Below are positions 1-10,132 of a stretch of DNA of 64,000 nucleotides, piece by piece (within the stretch, counting starts at the first letter, position 1; each line of letters starts with the position of its first letter). The position numbers and the translations under genes were made by a program. The notes beneath the pieces are model-generated. The model made no database searches and was not told the origin of the DNA. It worked only from the letters and a program-made list of their open reading frames with translations. Source of the DNA: Pseudomonas sp. S31 (lineage in GTDB: Bacteria; Pseudomonadota; Gammaproteobacteria; Pseudomonadales; Pseudomonadaceae); contig NZ_JACVVE010000003.1 of assembly GCF_016648105.1 (NCBI RefSeq), positions 1 through 64,000 of the forward strand. The letters are read 5' to 3'.

Positions 1-1211
<1,211 letters not shown>

Positions 1212-2402
1212 TTACAGGCCGGCAGCGTCACGCAGCGACTGGGCGCGGTCGGTGCGCTCCCAGGTGAACGTGGTGAAGGTGTCGTCGCCGACGGTCTTCT
1301 GCTGTGGGGTACGGCCGAAGTGGCCGTAGGCAGCGGTTTCCTGGTACATCGGGTGGAGCAGGTCGAGCATGTTGGTGATGGCATACGGACGCAGGTCGAA
1401 GCACTCGCGGACCAGCTGCACGATCTTGTCGTCGGAGACCTTGCCGGTGCCGAAGGTGTTGATCGAGATGGAGGTCGGCTGGGCCACGCCGATGGCGTAG
1501 GACACCTGGATCTCGCAGCGCTCGGCCAGGCCGGCGGCGACGATGTTCTTGGCCACGTAGCGGCCGGCATAGGCGGCGGAACGGTCGACCTTGGACGGGT
1601 CCTTGCCGGAGAACGCGCCGCCCCCGTGGCGGGCCATGCCGCCGTAGGAGTCGACGATGATCTTGCGGCCAGTCAGGCCGCAGTCGCCCACTGGGCCGCC
1701 GATGATGAAGTTGCCGGTCGGGTTGATGTGGTACTGGGTGTCCTTGTGCAGCAGCTCGGCCGGCAGGGTGTGCTTGACGATCAGCTCCATGACCGCTTCC
1801 TGCAGGTCTTTCTGCGAGACCTCGGGGTTGTGCTGGGTCGACAGCACCACCGCGTCGATGCCGACCACCTTGCCGTTCTCGTAGCGGCAGGTGACCTGCG
1901 ACTTGGCATCCGGGCGCAGCCACGGCAGCAGCTTGGACTTGCGCGCTTCGGCCTGGCGCTCGACCAGTCGGTGCGAGAAGCAGATCGGCGCCGGCATCAG
2001 CACGTCGGTCTCGTTGCTGGCGTAGCCGAACATCAGGCCCTGGTCGCCTGCGCCCTGGTCTTCCGGCTTGGAGCGGTCGACGCCTTGGGCGATGTCCACC
2101 GACTGCTTGCCGATGATGTTCATCACGGCACAGGTGGCGCCATCGAAGCCGACGTCCGAGCTGTTGTAGCCGATGTCGATGATGACCTTGCGCACCAGCT
2201 CTTCCAGGTCGACCCAGGCCGAGGTGGTGACTTCGCCAGCGATGATGGCGACACCGGTCTTGACCAAGGTTTCACAGGCAACGCGGGCGTACTTGTCCTG
2301 GGTGATGATGGCGTCCAGGACCGCGTCGGAAATCTGGTCGGCGATCTTGTCCGGATGCCCTTCGGACACGGACTCGGAGGTGAAAAGGGAGTATTCGCTC
2401 AT
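1212..2402 (-). CDS. metK: S-adenosylmethionine synthetase (methionine adenosyltransferase)
   Basis: Makes S-adenosylmethionine from methionine and ATP in the cytoplasm. The protein has 396 residues, the normal family length. It opens with [21 protein letters not shown], whose GHPDK is the ATP-binding signature, and carries [12 protein letters not shown] and [16 protein letters not shown], the two classical MetK signatures. It starts 19 bases after the stop of the ArsR-methyltransferase gene on the same strand, so the two very likely form one operon, and a strong terminator follows. The operon arrangement and the palindrome ahead of the regulator suggest control by the SAM/SAH balance. Confidence 0.97.
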   Translation of the reverse strand: MSEYSLFTSESVSEGHPDKIADQISDAVLDAIITQDKYARVACETLVKTGVAIIAGEVTTSAWVDLEELVRKVIIDIGYNSSDVGFDGATCAVMNIIGKQSVDIAQGVDRSKPEDQGAGDQGLMFGYASNETDVLMPAPICFSHRLVERQAEARKSKLLPWLRPDAKSQVTCRYENGKVVGIDAVVLSTQHNPEVSQKDLQEAVMELIVKHTLPAELLHKDTQYHINPTGNFIIGGPVGDCGLTGRKIIVDSYGGMARHGGGAFSGKDPSKVDRSAAYAGRYVAKNIVAAGLAERCEIQVSYAIGVAQPTSISINTFGTGKVSDDKIVQLVRECFDLRPYAITNMLDLLHPMYQETAAYGHFGRTPQQKTVGDDTFTTFTWERTDRAQSLRDAAGL

Positions 2403-2421
2403 CTCGACGGGTTCCTAAAAT

Positions 2422-3414
2422 TTACCGGTGGTGAGTGTCGCCAGCCGTCCGCTGAAAATGGCGGACCTGGATCTGGAAACCGTTACGCAAGCCCACATAG
2501 AGGCTGTCCCCGGGGGCGAGCCCCGCTGCGTTGGCCCAACGGGCCAGTTCGTCCTGCTCGAAGCCCAGCCAGAGGTCGCCGCAGGCATCCCGCGCCCAGC
2601 TCTGGTCATGGCTGCACAGTTCGGTGATCAGCAGGCTGCCGCCCGCCGCCACCCGTTTGGCCAGCAGGCGCAGGGCCAGGGCTGGGTCGCTGAAATGGTG
2701 CAGCACCATGTTCAGCACAACGCAGTCGGCTTGCACATCCGTTGCACCCAGTGCATCGGCCAACTGCAGGTTTACGTTATCGAGGCCCTCGCGCTCGCAC
2801 ACCTGGCGCGCCAATTCGAGCATGGTTGGGCTGTTGTCCAGCGCCGTCACCTGGGCGAAGCGGCGCGCCAGGTCGGGGAGGAAGCCGCCGTCACCCGGGC
2901 CGACTTCCAGGGCGCTGGCGCTCGGCGCGAAGCTCAGGTTGTCGAGCAGGGCCAGGAGGCTCTCGCGGTATTGCGGGAGGCCGGCGATCAGGTCTTGCTG
3001 GGCGCGGAACTTTTCCTCGACGCGCAGGAAAAAGTCCTGGCTGGTGGCGGCACGGCGCTGCTGCACCTGGGCGATCCGCGCCTGGACGTCTTCCGCCAGG
3101 GCCAGTTCGTCGACTTCCTCGAGCAGCGCCGCGTGCAGGCGGCCGCCCAGGCGCAGGCTGTCGGGCAGGGCGCGGCGGTAGAAGATGGCGTTGCCCTCGC
3201 GGCGGGTGGCCACCAGCTCGGCCTGGGCCAGCACCTTGAGGTGGTGGCTCATGCCCGACTGGCCGACGTCGAAGATCTGCGCCAGCTCCAGCACGCCGAA
3301 CGAGTCGCTGGCCAGGGCGCGCAGGACATTCAGGCGCAACTCGTCGCCACTGGCCTTGCACAGGGCGGCCAGTGCGTCGCTTTGCTGGAGGACGGGTTGC
3401 GCACGGAGGTTCAT
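2422..3414 (-). CDS. ArsR-family regulator fused to SAM-dependent methyltransferase domain (SahR-like)
   Basis: Two domains are visible in 330 residues. Residues about 20-90 form an ArsR-type winged helix (VLELAQIFDVGQSGMSHHLKVL, the recognition helix, then a wing EGNAIFYRR). Residues about 150-300 form a class I methyltransferase with motif I LEVGPGDGGFLPDLA and acidic residues further on. No metal-binding cysteine cluster of the classical ArsR type is seen. Known SahR regulators combine ArsR and methyltransferase-like domains, sense S-adenosylhomocysteine and repress methionine-cycle genes. The position directly before metK, plus the palindrome 40 bases upstream of this start, fits a self-regulated sahR-metK operon. 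Whether the second domain only binds SAH or also methylates a substrate cannot be told from sequence. Confidence 0.85.
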   Translation of the reverse strand: MNLRAQPVLQQSDALAALCKASGDELRLNVLRALASDSFGVLELAQIFDVGQSGMSHHLKVLAQAELVATRREGNAIFYRRALPDSLRLGGRLHAALLEEVDELALAEDVQARIAQVQQRRAATSQDFFLRVEEKFRAQQDLIAGLPQYRESLLALLDNLSFAPSASALEVGPGDGGFLPDLARRFAQVTALDNSPTMLELARQVCEREGLDNVNLQLADALGATDVQADCVVLNMVLHHFSDPALALRLLAKRVAAGGSLLITELCSHDQSWARDACGDLWLGFEQDELARWANAAGLAPGDSLYVGLRNGFQIQVRHFQRTAGDTHHR

Positions 3415-3453
3415 GACGCGGCAGTCTAGACAGGCAACGTGCCCCCGGCAAGG

Positions 3454-3479
3454 CCAATATCAAAAAGTTTTGATATTGG
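3454..3479. promoter_or_regulatory. Perfect palindrome, probable operator of the ArsR/SahR-like regulator
   Basis: The 12-base arm CCAATATCAAAA (3454-3465) is repeated exactly in inverted form at 3468-3479 around a two-base centre. It sits 40 bases upstream of the regulator's start and about 215 bases before tkt. ArsR-family operators are typically AT-rich palindromes of this size overlapping the promoter, so this is the natural binding site for the regulator encoded next to it. Binding is inferred. Confidence 0.72.
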
Positions 3480-3536
3480 GCGATCAATGGAGCGAACGAA
3501 ACAGGGTTGGCCTCGAATGCGGTTCTGGCACGCGAT

Positions 3537-3561
3537 AAAACCGCACGATCCTTGCGGTTTT
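3537..3561. other. Nine-base-pair hairpin in the regulator/tkt intergenic region
   Basis: AAAACCGCA (3537-3545) and its exact inverse (3553-3561) flank a seven-base loop. Either strand ends in four T, so it resembles a short terminator or attenuator, but it lies in a divergent promoter region rather than after a gene. The rest of 3415-3694 holds the upstream regions of both genes and I see no further clear promoter hexamers. Confidence 0.45.
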
Positions 3562-3694
3562 GTGTCGAAATGTGCGTGAAACACAGGAAAATCCCCCGAC
3601 TGCGACCATACGTCATTGCCCAGAGGCCCGCCTGTGGGCGAAAATGGCCGCCTTTTTTCGTATCACCACCTATTCAAGCCCCAGGAGATTAGCG

Positions 3695-5692
3695 ATGCCC
3701 AGCCGTCGTGAGCGTGCCAACGCCATTCGTGCCCTCAGCATGGATGCCGTGCAAAAGGCCAACAGCGGCCACCCAGGTGCCCCCATGGGCATGGCGGATA
3801 TCGCCGAAGTGCTTTGGCGCGACTATCTGAAGCACAACCCGAGCAACCCCGATTTCGCCGACCGCGACCGCTTCGTGCTGTCCAACGGCCACGGCTCGAT
3901 GCTGATCTACTCGCTGCTGCACCTGACTGGCTACGACCTGTCGATCGACGACCTCAAGGCGTTCCGCCAACTGCACAGCCGCACCCCGGGCCACCCGGAA
4001 TACGGCTACACCCCAGGCGTCGAGACCACCACCGGCCCGCTCGGCCAGGGTATCGCCAACGCCGTGGGCTTCGCCTTGGCGGAAAAGGTCCTGGCGGCCC
4101 AGTTCAACCGTGAAGGCCACACCATCGTCGACCACAACACCTACGTGTTCCTCGGCGACGGCTGCATGATGGAAGGCATCTCCCACGAAGTCGCCTCGCT
4201 GGCCGGCACCCTGGGCCTGAACAAGCTGATCGCTTTCTACGACGACAACGGCATCTCCATCGACGGCGAAGTGCACGGCTGGTTCACCGACAACACCCCG
4301 GCGCGTTTCGAAGCCTACAACTGGCAGGTGATCCGCAACGTCAACGGCCACGATGCCGACGAGATCAAGATGGCCATCGAGACGGCGCGCAAGAGCGACC
4401 GTCCGACCCTGATCTGCTGCAAGACCATCATCGGTTTCGGCTCGCCGAACAAGCAGGGCAAGGAAGACTGCCACGGCGCGCCGCTGGGCAACGACGAAAT
4501 CGCCCTGGCACGCAAGGAACTGAACTGGAACTACGGCCCGTTCGAAGTGCCTGCCGAGATCTACGCCGAGTGGGACGCCAAGGCCGCCGGTGCCAAGGCC
4601 GAAGCCGACTGGAACCAGCGTTTCGAAGCCTACGCCAAGGCCTACCCGGAGCTGGCTGCCGAATTCAAGCGCCGTGACAGCGGCGAGCTGCCGGCCGACT
4701 TCAGCGAGAAGGCCCAGGCCTACATCAATGAGGTCGCCGCCAAGGGTGAGACCATCGCCAGCCGCAAGGCCAGCCAGAACACCCTGAACGCCTTCGGCCC
4801 GATGCTGCCCGAGTTCCTTGGCGGCTCGGCCGACCTGGCAGGTTCCAACCTGACCCTGTGGAAAGGCTGCAAGGGCGTCGAAGCCAATGACGCCAGCGGC
4901 AACTACGTGTTCTACGGCGTGCGTGAGTTCGGTATGACCGCGATCATGAACGGCGTGGCTCTGCACGGCGGCCTGGTGCCTTACGGCGCCACCTTCCTGA
5001 TGTTCATGGAGTACGCCCGCAACGCCGTGCGCATGTCGGCACTGATGAAGCAGCGGGTGATCCACGTCTACACCCACGACTCCATCGGCCTGGGCGAAGA
5101 CGGCCCGACCCACCAGCCGATCGAGCAGCTGACCAGCCTGCGCAGCACCCCGAACCTGGACACCTGGCGCCCAGCCGACGCGGTCGAGTCGGCCGTGTCC
5201 TGGAAGCATGCCCTGGAGCGCAAGGACGGCCCATCGGCGCTGATCTTCTCGCGCCAGAACCTGCAGCATCAGCCACGCGACGCCCAGCAGATCGCCGACA
5301 TCGAGCGCGGCGGCTACGTGCTCAAGGACTGCGCTGGCGAGCCTGAGCTGATCCTGATCGCCACCGGCTCCGAAGTGGGCCTGGCCATTCAGGCGCAAGC
5401 CCAGCTGACCGAGCAGGGCCGCAAGGTCCGCGTGGTGTCGATGCCATGCACCAGCGTGTTCGACGCCCAGGACGCCGGCTACAAGCAGTCCGTGCTGCCG
5501 GTCGAAGTCGGTGCGCGCATCGCCATCGAAGCGGCCCATGCCGACTTCTGGTACAAGTACGTCGGCCTCGAAGGTCGTATCATCGGCATGACCACCTACG
5601 GTGAGTCGGCTCCGGCCGCTGCGCTGTTCGAGGAATTCGGCTTCACCCTGGAGAACATCCTGGGTACTGCCGAAGAGCTGCTGGAAGACTGA
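3695..5692 (+). CDS. tkt: Transketolase
   Basis: Thiamine-diphosphate enzyme moving two-carbon units in the pentose phosphate pathway. The chosen ATG at 3695 gives 665 residues, the usual length, and has an AGGAG ribosome site at 3683-3687; a longer in-frame reading from 3560 adds residues with no family support. The N-terminus ([20 protein letters not shown]) and the early SGHPGAPMG are classical for transketolase. The ThDP-binding motif begins at [12 protein letters not shown] and the central [16 protein letters not shown] motif is intact. Its products feed erythrose-4-phosphate to the next gene, epd. It probably has its own promoter in the gap after the regulator. Confidence 0.97.
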   Translation: MPSRRERANAIRALSMDAVQKANSGHPGAPMGMADIAEVLWRDYLKHNPSNPDFADRDRFVLSNGHGSMLIYSLLHLTGYDLSIDDLKAFRQLHSRTPGHPEYGYTPGVETTTGPLGQGIANAVGFALAEKVLAAQFNREGHTIVDHNTYVFLGDGCMMEGISHEVASLAGTLGLNKLIAFYDDNGISIDGEVHGWFTDNTPARFEAYNWQVIRNVNGHDADEIKMAIETARKSDRPTLICCKTIIGFGSPNKQGKEDCHGAPLGNDEIALARKELNWNYGPFEVPAEIYAEWDAKAAGAKAEADWNQRFEAYAKAYPELAAEFKRRDSGELPADFSEKAQAYINEVAAKGETIASRKASQNTLNAFGPMLPEFLGGSADLAGSNLTLWKGCKGVEANDASGNYVFYGVREFGMTAIMNGVALHGGLVPYGATFLMFMEYARNAVRMSALMKQRVIHVYTHDSIGLGEDGPTHQPIEQLTSLRSTPNLDTWRPADAVESAVSWKHALERKDGPSALIFSRQNLQHQPRDAQQIADIERGGYVLKDCAGEPELILIATGSEVGLAIQAQAQLTEQGRKVRVVSMPCTSVFDAQDAGYKQSVLPVEVGARIAIEAAHADFWYKYVGLEGRIIGMTTYGESAPAAALFEEFGFTLENILGTAEELLED

Positions 5693-5722
5693 TGTAAAGA
5701 TCTGCGGGCGGTGTCGTCCCTG

Positions 5723-5789
5723 ATTCGCGGGCAAGCCCGCTCCCACAGAGGTTGCATGCGGCCCTGTGGGAGCGGGCTTGCCCGCGAAT
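5723..5789. repeat. REP element (paired inverted repeat) between tkt and epd
   Basis: Two perfectly complementary 26-base arms (5723-5748 and 5764-5789) separated by 15 bases. Each arm contains the core GCGGGCAAGCCCGCTCC typical of Pseudomonas putida REP sequences. It may act as a transcript-stabilising or terminating hairpin behind tkt. Confidence 0.9.
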
Positions 5790-5848
5790 AGGGGCGGCGC
5801 CTCCACTATCGCAGGCTGACGACAATAGATCTGATTCGTGAGCGCCGA

Positions 5849-6910
5849 ATGCCCCACCCGCGTCCCTACAAAGTTGCACTCAACGGTTACGGCCGCATCG
5901 GCCGCTGTGTCCTGCGCGCACTGTTCGAGCGAGGGGCGAAGGCCGGTTTCGAGATCGTCGCATTGAATGACCTGGCCGATCAGGCCAGCATCGAATACCT
6001 GACCCGCTTCGACTCCACCCACGGGCGCTTTCCCGGTGAGGTGAAGGTCGATGGCGACTGCCTGCACATCAATGGCGACTGCGTGAAGGTGTTGCGCAGT
6101 GCCACCCCTGAGGGCGTCGACTGGGCCGCCCTGGACATCGACCTGGTGCTGGAGTGCTCCGGCGCCTACCACACCCGTGCCGATGGCCAGCGCTTCCTCG
6201 ATGCCGGCGCACCGCGGGTGCTGTTCTCGCAGCCGATGGCCAGCGAGGCCGATGTAGACGCCACGGTGGTCTACGGCATCAACCAGGATTGCCTGAGCGG
6301 CAGCGAGCGCCTGGTGTCCAACGCCTCTTGCACCACCAACTGTGGCGTGCCCCTGTTGCGCGTGCTGGATCAGGCGTTCGGCATCGAATACGTGCAGATC
6401 ACCACCATCCACTCGGCCATGAACGACCAGCCGGTGATCGACGCCTACCACCACGAAGACCTACGCCGCACGCGCTCGGCCTTCCAGTCGGTGATACCGG
6501 TGTCGACGGGGCTGGCGCGCGGCATCGAACGGCTGCTTCCGGAACTTGCCGGGCGAATCCAGGCCAAAGCGGTACGCGTGCCGACCGTCAACGTCTCGTG
6601 CCTGGACATCACCCTGCAAACCGCACGCGACACCAACGCCGCTGAAGTGAACCAGGTCTTGCGCGAGGCTGCGCTGGAAGGTCCGCTGAAAGGCCTGCTG
6701 GCCTATACCGAGCTGCCGCATGCCAGCTGTGATTTCAACCACGACCCGCATTCGGCGATCGTCGATGCCAGCCAGACCCGCGTTTCCGGCCCTCGCCTGG
6801 TGAACCTGCTGGCCTGGTTCGACAACGAATGGGGGTTCGCCAACCGTATGCTCGACGTTGCACAGCACTACCTGCACGTCGTTCACCCAACCCGCACCAA
6901 ACAGCCCTGA
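5849..6910 (+). CDS. epd: D-erythrose-4-phosphate dehydrogenase (GapA-family)
   Basis: Oxidises erythrose-4-phosphate to 4-phosphoerythronate, the first step of pyridoxal phosphate synthesis. The 353 residues show the Rossmann start VALNGYGRIGRCVLRALFE and the catalytic cysteine in SNASCTTNCGVP, where true glyceraldehyde-3-phosphate dehydrogenases have a similar motif. The place between tkt and pgk is that of epd in many gamma-proteobacteria, and ERG-type adjacency (FERGAKAGFEIVALNDLAD) resembles Epd rather than glycolytic Gap. The start ATG lacks a strong ribosome site. It ends 12 bases before pgk, so the two are probably cotranscribed. A role as a second glyceraldehyde-3-phosphate dehydrogenase is the main alternative. 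Confidence 0.88.
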   Translation: MPHPRPYKVALNGYGRIGRCVLRALFERGAKAGFEIVALNDLADQASIEYLTRFDSTHGRFPGEVKVDGDCLHINGDCVKVLRSATPEGVDWAALDIDLVLECSGAYHTRADGQRFLDAGAPRVLFSQPMASEADVDATVVYGINQDCLSGSERLVSNASCTTNCGVPLLRVLDQAFGIEYVQITTIHSAMNDQPVIDAYHHEDLRRTRSAFQSVIPVSTGLARGIERLLPELAGRIQAKAVRVPTVNVSCLDITLQTARDTNAAEVNQVLREAALEGPLKGLLAYTELPHASCDFNHDPHSAIVDASQTRVSGPRLVNLLAWFDNEWGFANRMLDVAQHYLHVVHPTRTKQP

Positions 6911-6922
6911 AGGACTGCATTC

Positions 6923-8086
6923 ATGACCGTGTTGAAGATGACCGACCTCGACCTGCAAGGTAAGCGCGTACTGATTCGCGAAGACCTCAACGTACCTGTG
7001 AAGGACGGCGTGGTCGCCAGCGACGCGCGTATCCTGGCCGCGCTGCCGACCATCAAGCTGGCCCTGGAAAAGGGCGCGGCGGTCATGGTCTGCTCGCACC
7101 TGGGTCGCCCGACCGAAGGCGAGTTCTCGGCCGAGAACAGCCTCAAGCCGGTGGCCGAGTACCTGAGCAAGGCCCTGGGCCGCGACGTACCGCTGATCCA
7201 GGACTACCTCAGCGGTGTCGAGGTCAAGGCCGGTGACCTGGTGCTGTTCGAGAACGTGCGTTTCAACAAGGGCGAGAAGAAGAACGCCGATGAGCTGGCG
7301 CAGCAGTATGCCGGCCTGTGCGATGTGTTCGTCATGGACGCCTTCGGTACCGCCCACCGCGCCGAAGGCTCGACCCATGGTGTCGCCAAGTTCGCCAAGG
7401 TCGCTGCTGCTGGCCCGCTGCTGGCTGCCGAGCTGGATGCCCTGGGCAAGGCCCTGAAGGCACCGGCCAAGCCGATGGCGGCCATCGTCGCCGGCTCCAA
7501 GGTGTCGACCAAGCTGGATGTGCTGAACAGCCTGAGCTCGGTGTGTGACCAGCTGATCGTCGGCGGCGGTATCGCCAACACCTTCCTCGCCGCAGCCGGT
7601 CACCCGGTCGGCAAGTCGCTGTACGAAGCCGACCTGGTCGATACCGCCAAGGCCATCGCCGCCAAGGTCAGCGTGCCGCTGCCGGTCGACGTGGTGGTGG
7701 CCAAGGAATTCGCCGAGAGCGCCGCAGCGACCGTCAAGGCCATCGCCGACGTCGCGGATGACGACATGATCCTCGACATCGGCCCGCAGACCGCGGCCAA
7801 CTTCGCCGAACTGTTGAAGTCGTCGAAGACCATCCTGTGGAACGGCCCGGTCGGCGTGTTCGAGTTCGATCAGTTCGGCAACGGTACCAAAGTGCTGGCC
7901 AAGGCCATCGCCGACAGCGCCGCGTTCTCCATTGCCGGTGGTGGCGATACCCTGGCTGCCATCGACAAGTATGGCGTTGGCAAGGATATCTCCTACATTT
8001 CTACCGGTGGTGGTGCGTTCCTCGAATTCGTCGAGGGCAAGGTCCTGCCAGCCGTGGCAATCCTGGAAGAGCGGGCCAAGGCCTGA
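6923..8086 (+). CDS. pgk: Phosphoglycerate kinase
   Basis: Interconverts 1,3-bisphosphoglycerate and 3-phosphoglycerate with ADP/ATP in the lower Embden-Meyerhof pathway. The 387 residues match the family length. Signatures seen are [16 protein letters not shown] near the N-terminus, the substrate-binding [11 protein letters not shown], the hinge region [22 protein letters not shown], and the nucleotide-binding [13 protein letters not shown] and [14 protein letters not shown] near the end. It lies 12 bases after epd and is followed by two lipoprotein genes and fba, giving a carbon-metabolism cluster. Confidence 0.97.
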   Translation: MTVLKMTDLDLQGKRVLIREDLNVPVKDGVVASDARILAALPTIKLALEKGAAVMVCSHLGRPTEGEFSAENSLKPVAEYLSKALGRDVPLIQDYLSGVEVKAGDLVLFENVRFNKGEKKNADELAQQYAGLCDVFVMDAFGTAHRAEGSTHGVAKFAKVAAAGPLLAAELDALGKALKAPAKPMAAIVAGSKVSTKLDVLNSLSSVCDQLIVGGGIANTFLAAAGHPVGKSLYEADLVDTAKAIAAKVSVPLPVDVVVAKEFAESAAATVKAIADVADDDMILDIGPQTAANFAELLKSSKTILWNGPVGVFEFDQFGNGTKVLAKAIADSAAFSIAGGGDTLAAIDKYGVGKDISYISTGGGAFLEFVEGKVLPAVAILEERAKA

Positions 8087-8118
8087 AAATGACAGCGCCT
8101 GGCAAACGGAGCGACCTG

Positions 8119-8334
8119 ATGGTCAAGCTATTGCCTTTGATGATCACCGCCGGTCTGCTGGGCGCCTGCTCCAGCAGCCCTTCCGCCGACGACCCGGCGC
8201 AGCCGCCCAAGGGGGGCTGCTACCAGTCGCAGTGGCAGGCCGAGACGGTGCCGGTGATCAACAAGCGCGTGGGCCCGGAGGGCCTGGAAAAGTACGACGA
8301 AGAACACCAGCGGCAGGCCCCAGGTTGCCCTTGA
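8119..8334 (+). CDS. Small putative lipoprotein, unknown function
   Basis: A 71-residue protein starting at an ATG that follows GGAG at 8107-8110 by eight bases. Residues 1-16 form a lipoprotein signal with lipobox LLGAC, lipidated cysteine at residue 17. The mature part is short, Pro/Ser-rich at first and then contains two more cysteines (GGCYQSQW and APGCP) that could form a disulphide. An in-frame ATG at 8089 would add ten residues but has a poorer ribosome site. It sits 32 bases after pgk and may be read from the same transcript. I do not recognise a family. Confidence 0.75.
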   Translation: MVKLLPLMITAGLLGACSSSPSADDPAQPPKGGCYQSQWQAETVPVINKRVGPEGLEKYDEEHQRQAPGCP

Positions 8335-8414
8335 TCGGTAATCGGGCAACCTAATCGGCATTTGGTGGTCTTGAACACAGGGGCCGCACCTCAGCCCCCC
8401 AGCGGAGTAATGTG

Positions 8415-8744
8415 ATGAAAGCGCTGATGGCCTCCATGGCCCTGGCGACACTGGCAGGATGCTCGCTGCTGCAGCCGGCGCCAGAAGCCCCGGCTGACGA
8501 CTGGACCCGCTGGGTCTGCGACAGCCAGGCCGAAGTGCTCTGGCGTTTCGCCGATACGCAACGTGACGCAGTCGATGTCCGCCTTGGCGGCGGCGACCAG
8601 GTCTATCGGCTCAAGGCCGAGCCGGGCGCTTCCGGCGCGCTTTACAGCGACGGCGTGCTGGCCTTCCACACCAAGGGTGAGGAAGGCCTGGTCTACTGGG
8701 TGGCGACCAACGATCTGATTGGGCGGGGCTGCAAGGCACCGTGA
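8415..8744 (+). CDS. MliC-like lipoprotein (C-type lysozyme inhibitor family)
   Basis: The 109-residue protein has a lipoprotein signal with lipobox LAGC, cysteine at residue 16. The mature domain [13 protein letters not shown] ... [22 protein letters not shown] follows the MliC/PliC beta-barrel pattern, including the conserved W-x-C start and the SDG...F..KG region that contacts lysozyme in known members; a C-terminal cysteine can pair with the first. MliC proteins sit in the outer membrane and block C-type lysozyme. The ATG at 8415 is preferred to the GTG three bases earlier because of the spacing from GGAG at 8404-8407. Located between pgk and fba; no link to glycolysis is implied. Confidence 0.75.
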   Translation: MKALMASMALATLAGCSLLQPAPEAPADDWTRWVCDSQAEVLWRFADTQRDAVDVRLGGGDQVYRLKAEPGASGALYSDGVLAFHTKGEEGLVYWVATNDLIGRGCKAP

Positions 8745-8844
8745 CTGGCCGGGCCGCGTTGATGGCCCACACTACTTGAACAGCAACCGCCCCTGCGGCA
8801 GGCTTGCACGAAACAAACGACGCTTGTCGGGAGAGAGATACACA

Positions 8845-9909
8845 ATGGCACTCATTAGCATGCGCCAGATGCTGGACCACGCCGCCGAGTTCGGTTACGG
8901 CGTTCCAGCTTTCAACGTCAACAACCTCGAGCAAATGCGCGCCATCATGGAAGCCGCCGACAAGACCGACTCCCCGGTCATCGTCCAGGCCTCGGCCGGT
9001 GCGCGCAAATACGCCGGCGCGCCGTTCCTGCGCCACCTGATCCTGGCGGCCATCGAGGAATTCCCGCACATCCCGGTGTGCATGCACCAGGACCACGGCA
9101 CCAGCCCTGACGTGTGCCAGCGTTCCATCCAGCTGGGCTTCAGCTCGGTGATGATGGACGGCTCGCTGAAAGAGGACGGCAAGACCCCGTCCGACTACGA
9201 CTACAACGTCCGCGTGACCCAGCAGACCGTGGCATTCGCCCACGCCTGCGGCGTATCGGTGGAAGGCGAGCTGGGCTGCCTGGGTAGCCTGGAAACCGGC
9301 CAGGCTGGCGAAGAAGACGGCGTCGGCGCCGAAGGCATCCTGGATCACAGCCAGATGCTGACCGACCCGGAAGAGGCCGCCGACTTCGTCAAGAAGACCC
9401 AGGTCGACGCCCTGGCTATCGCCATCGGCACTAGCCACGGCGCCTACAAGTTCACCAAGCCGCCAACCGGTGACATCCTGGCGATCGACCGTATCAAGGA
9501 AATCCACAAGCGCATCCCCGACACCCATCTGGTGATGCACGGTTCGTCCTCGGTGCCGCAGGACTGGCTGGCGATCATCAACGAGTACGGTGGCCAGATC
9601 AAGGAAACCTACGGCGTGCCGGTCGAAGAAATCGTCGAAGGCATCAAGTACGGCGTGCGCAAGGTCAACATCGATACCGACCTGCGCCTGGCCTCGACCG
9701 GTGCCATCCGCCGCTACATGGCCCAGCACCCGAGCGAGTTCGACCCACGCAAGTTCTTCGCCGAGACCGTGAAGGCCATGCGTGACGTGTGCATCGCCCG
9801 TTACGAAGCCTTCGGCACCGCCGGCAATGCCTCGAAGATCAAGCCGATCTCCCTGGAAGGCATGTTCCAGCGTTACGCCAAGGGTGAGCTGGCCGCCAAG
9901 GTCAACTGA
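8845..9909 (+). CDS. fba: Fructose-bisphosphate aldolase, class II
   Basis: Reversible cleavage of fructose-1,6-bisphosphate to two triose phosphates, used mainly for gluconeogenesis in Pseudomonas. From the ATG at 8845 (ribosome site GGGAGAGAG at 8830-8838) the protein has 354 residues. It opens [20 protein letters not shown], and shows the zinc-binding histidines in CMHQDHGTS and later in HGSSSVPQ, and the acidic [17 protein letters not shown] loop of the class IIB subfamily. A longer reading from 8719 lacks family similarity and is rejected. It is followed by a strong terminator, so it closes the carbon-metabolism cluster. Confidence 0.97.
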   Translation: MALISMRQMLDHAAEFGYGVPAFNVNNLEQMRAIMEAADKTDSPVIVQASAGARKYAGAPFLRHLILAAIEEFPHIPVCMHQDHGTSPDVCQRSIQLGFSSVMMDGSLKEDGKTPSDYDYNVRVTQQTVAFAHACGVSVEGELGCLGSLETGQAGEEDGVGAEGILDHSQMLTDPEEAADFVKKTQVDALAIAIGTSHGAYKFTKPPTGDILAIDRIKEIHKRIPDTHLVMHGSSSVPQDWLAIINEYGGQIKETYGVPVEEIVEGIKYGVRKVNIDTDLRLASTGAIRRYMAQHPSEFDPRKFFAETVKAMRDVCIARYEAFGTAGNASKIKPISLEGMFQRYAKGELAAKVN

Positions 9910-9933
9910 TCGGCGTTGCCGCTCGAACCCAAG

Positions 9934-9960
9934 AAAACCCGCAGCGATGCGGGTTTTTTT
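9934..9960 (+). terminator. Rho-independent terminator of fba
   Basis: A ten-base stem (9934-9943 with 9948-9957) around the loop GCGA, ending in seven T (9954-9960). It begins 24 bases after the fba stop codon. Confidence 0.93.
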
Positions 9961-10132
9961 CGCCCGCAAGAAGCTGTCGGGTGCACATGGGTTGGCAACT
10001 CGACCGTTAGTCGGCTAGTTTCATGATTGATGGCTGATGGCCACTTCTTTGCGTTGCGAGTTTCCTGGCCAGCGCTAGAGTAATCAATCGGATCCAATTG
10101 CAAGTCGAAGTCGATCTAACAAGAGATGCAGC

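Noticed and set aside
4860..5692. The 3' part of tkt as a separate gene
   Set aside because: It is simply the C-terminal pyrimidine-binding and final domain of one continuous transketolase frame.
3689..6454. A 921-codon open frame on the minus strand across tkt and epd
   Set aside because: It is antisense to two certain genes and its protein is a mirror of their codon bias (Val/Gly/His/Gln-rich), with no family motif.
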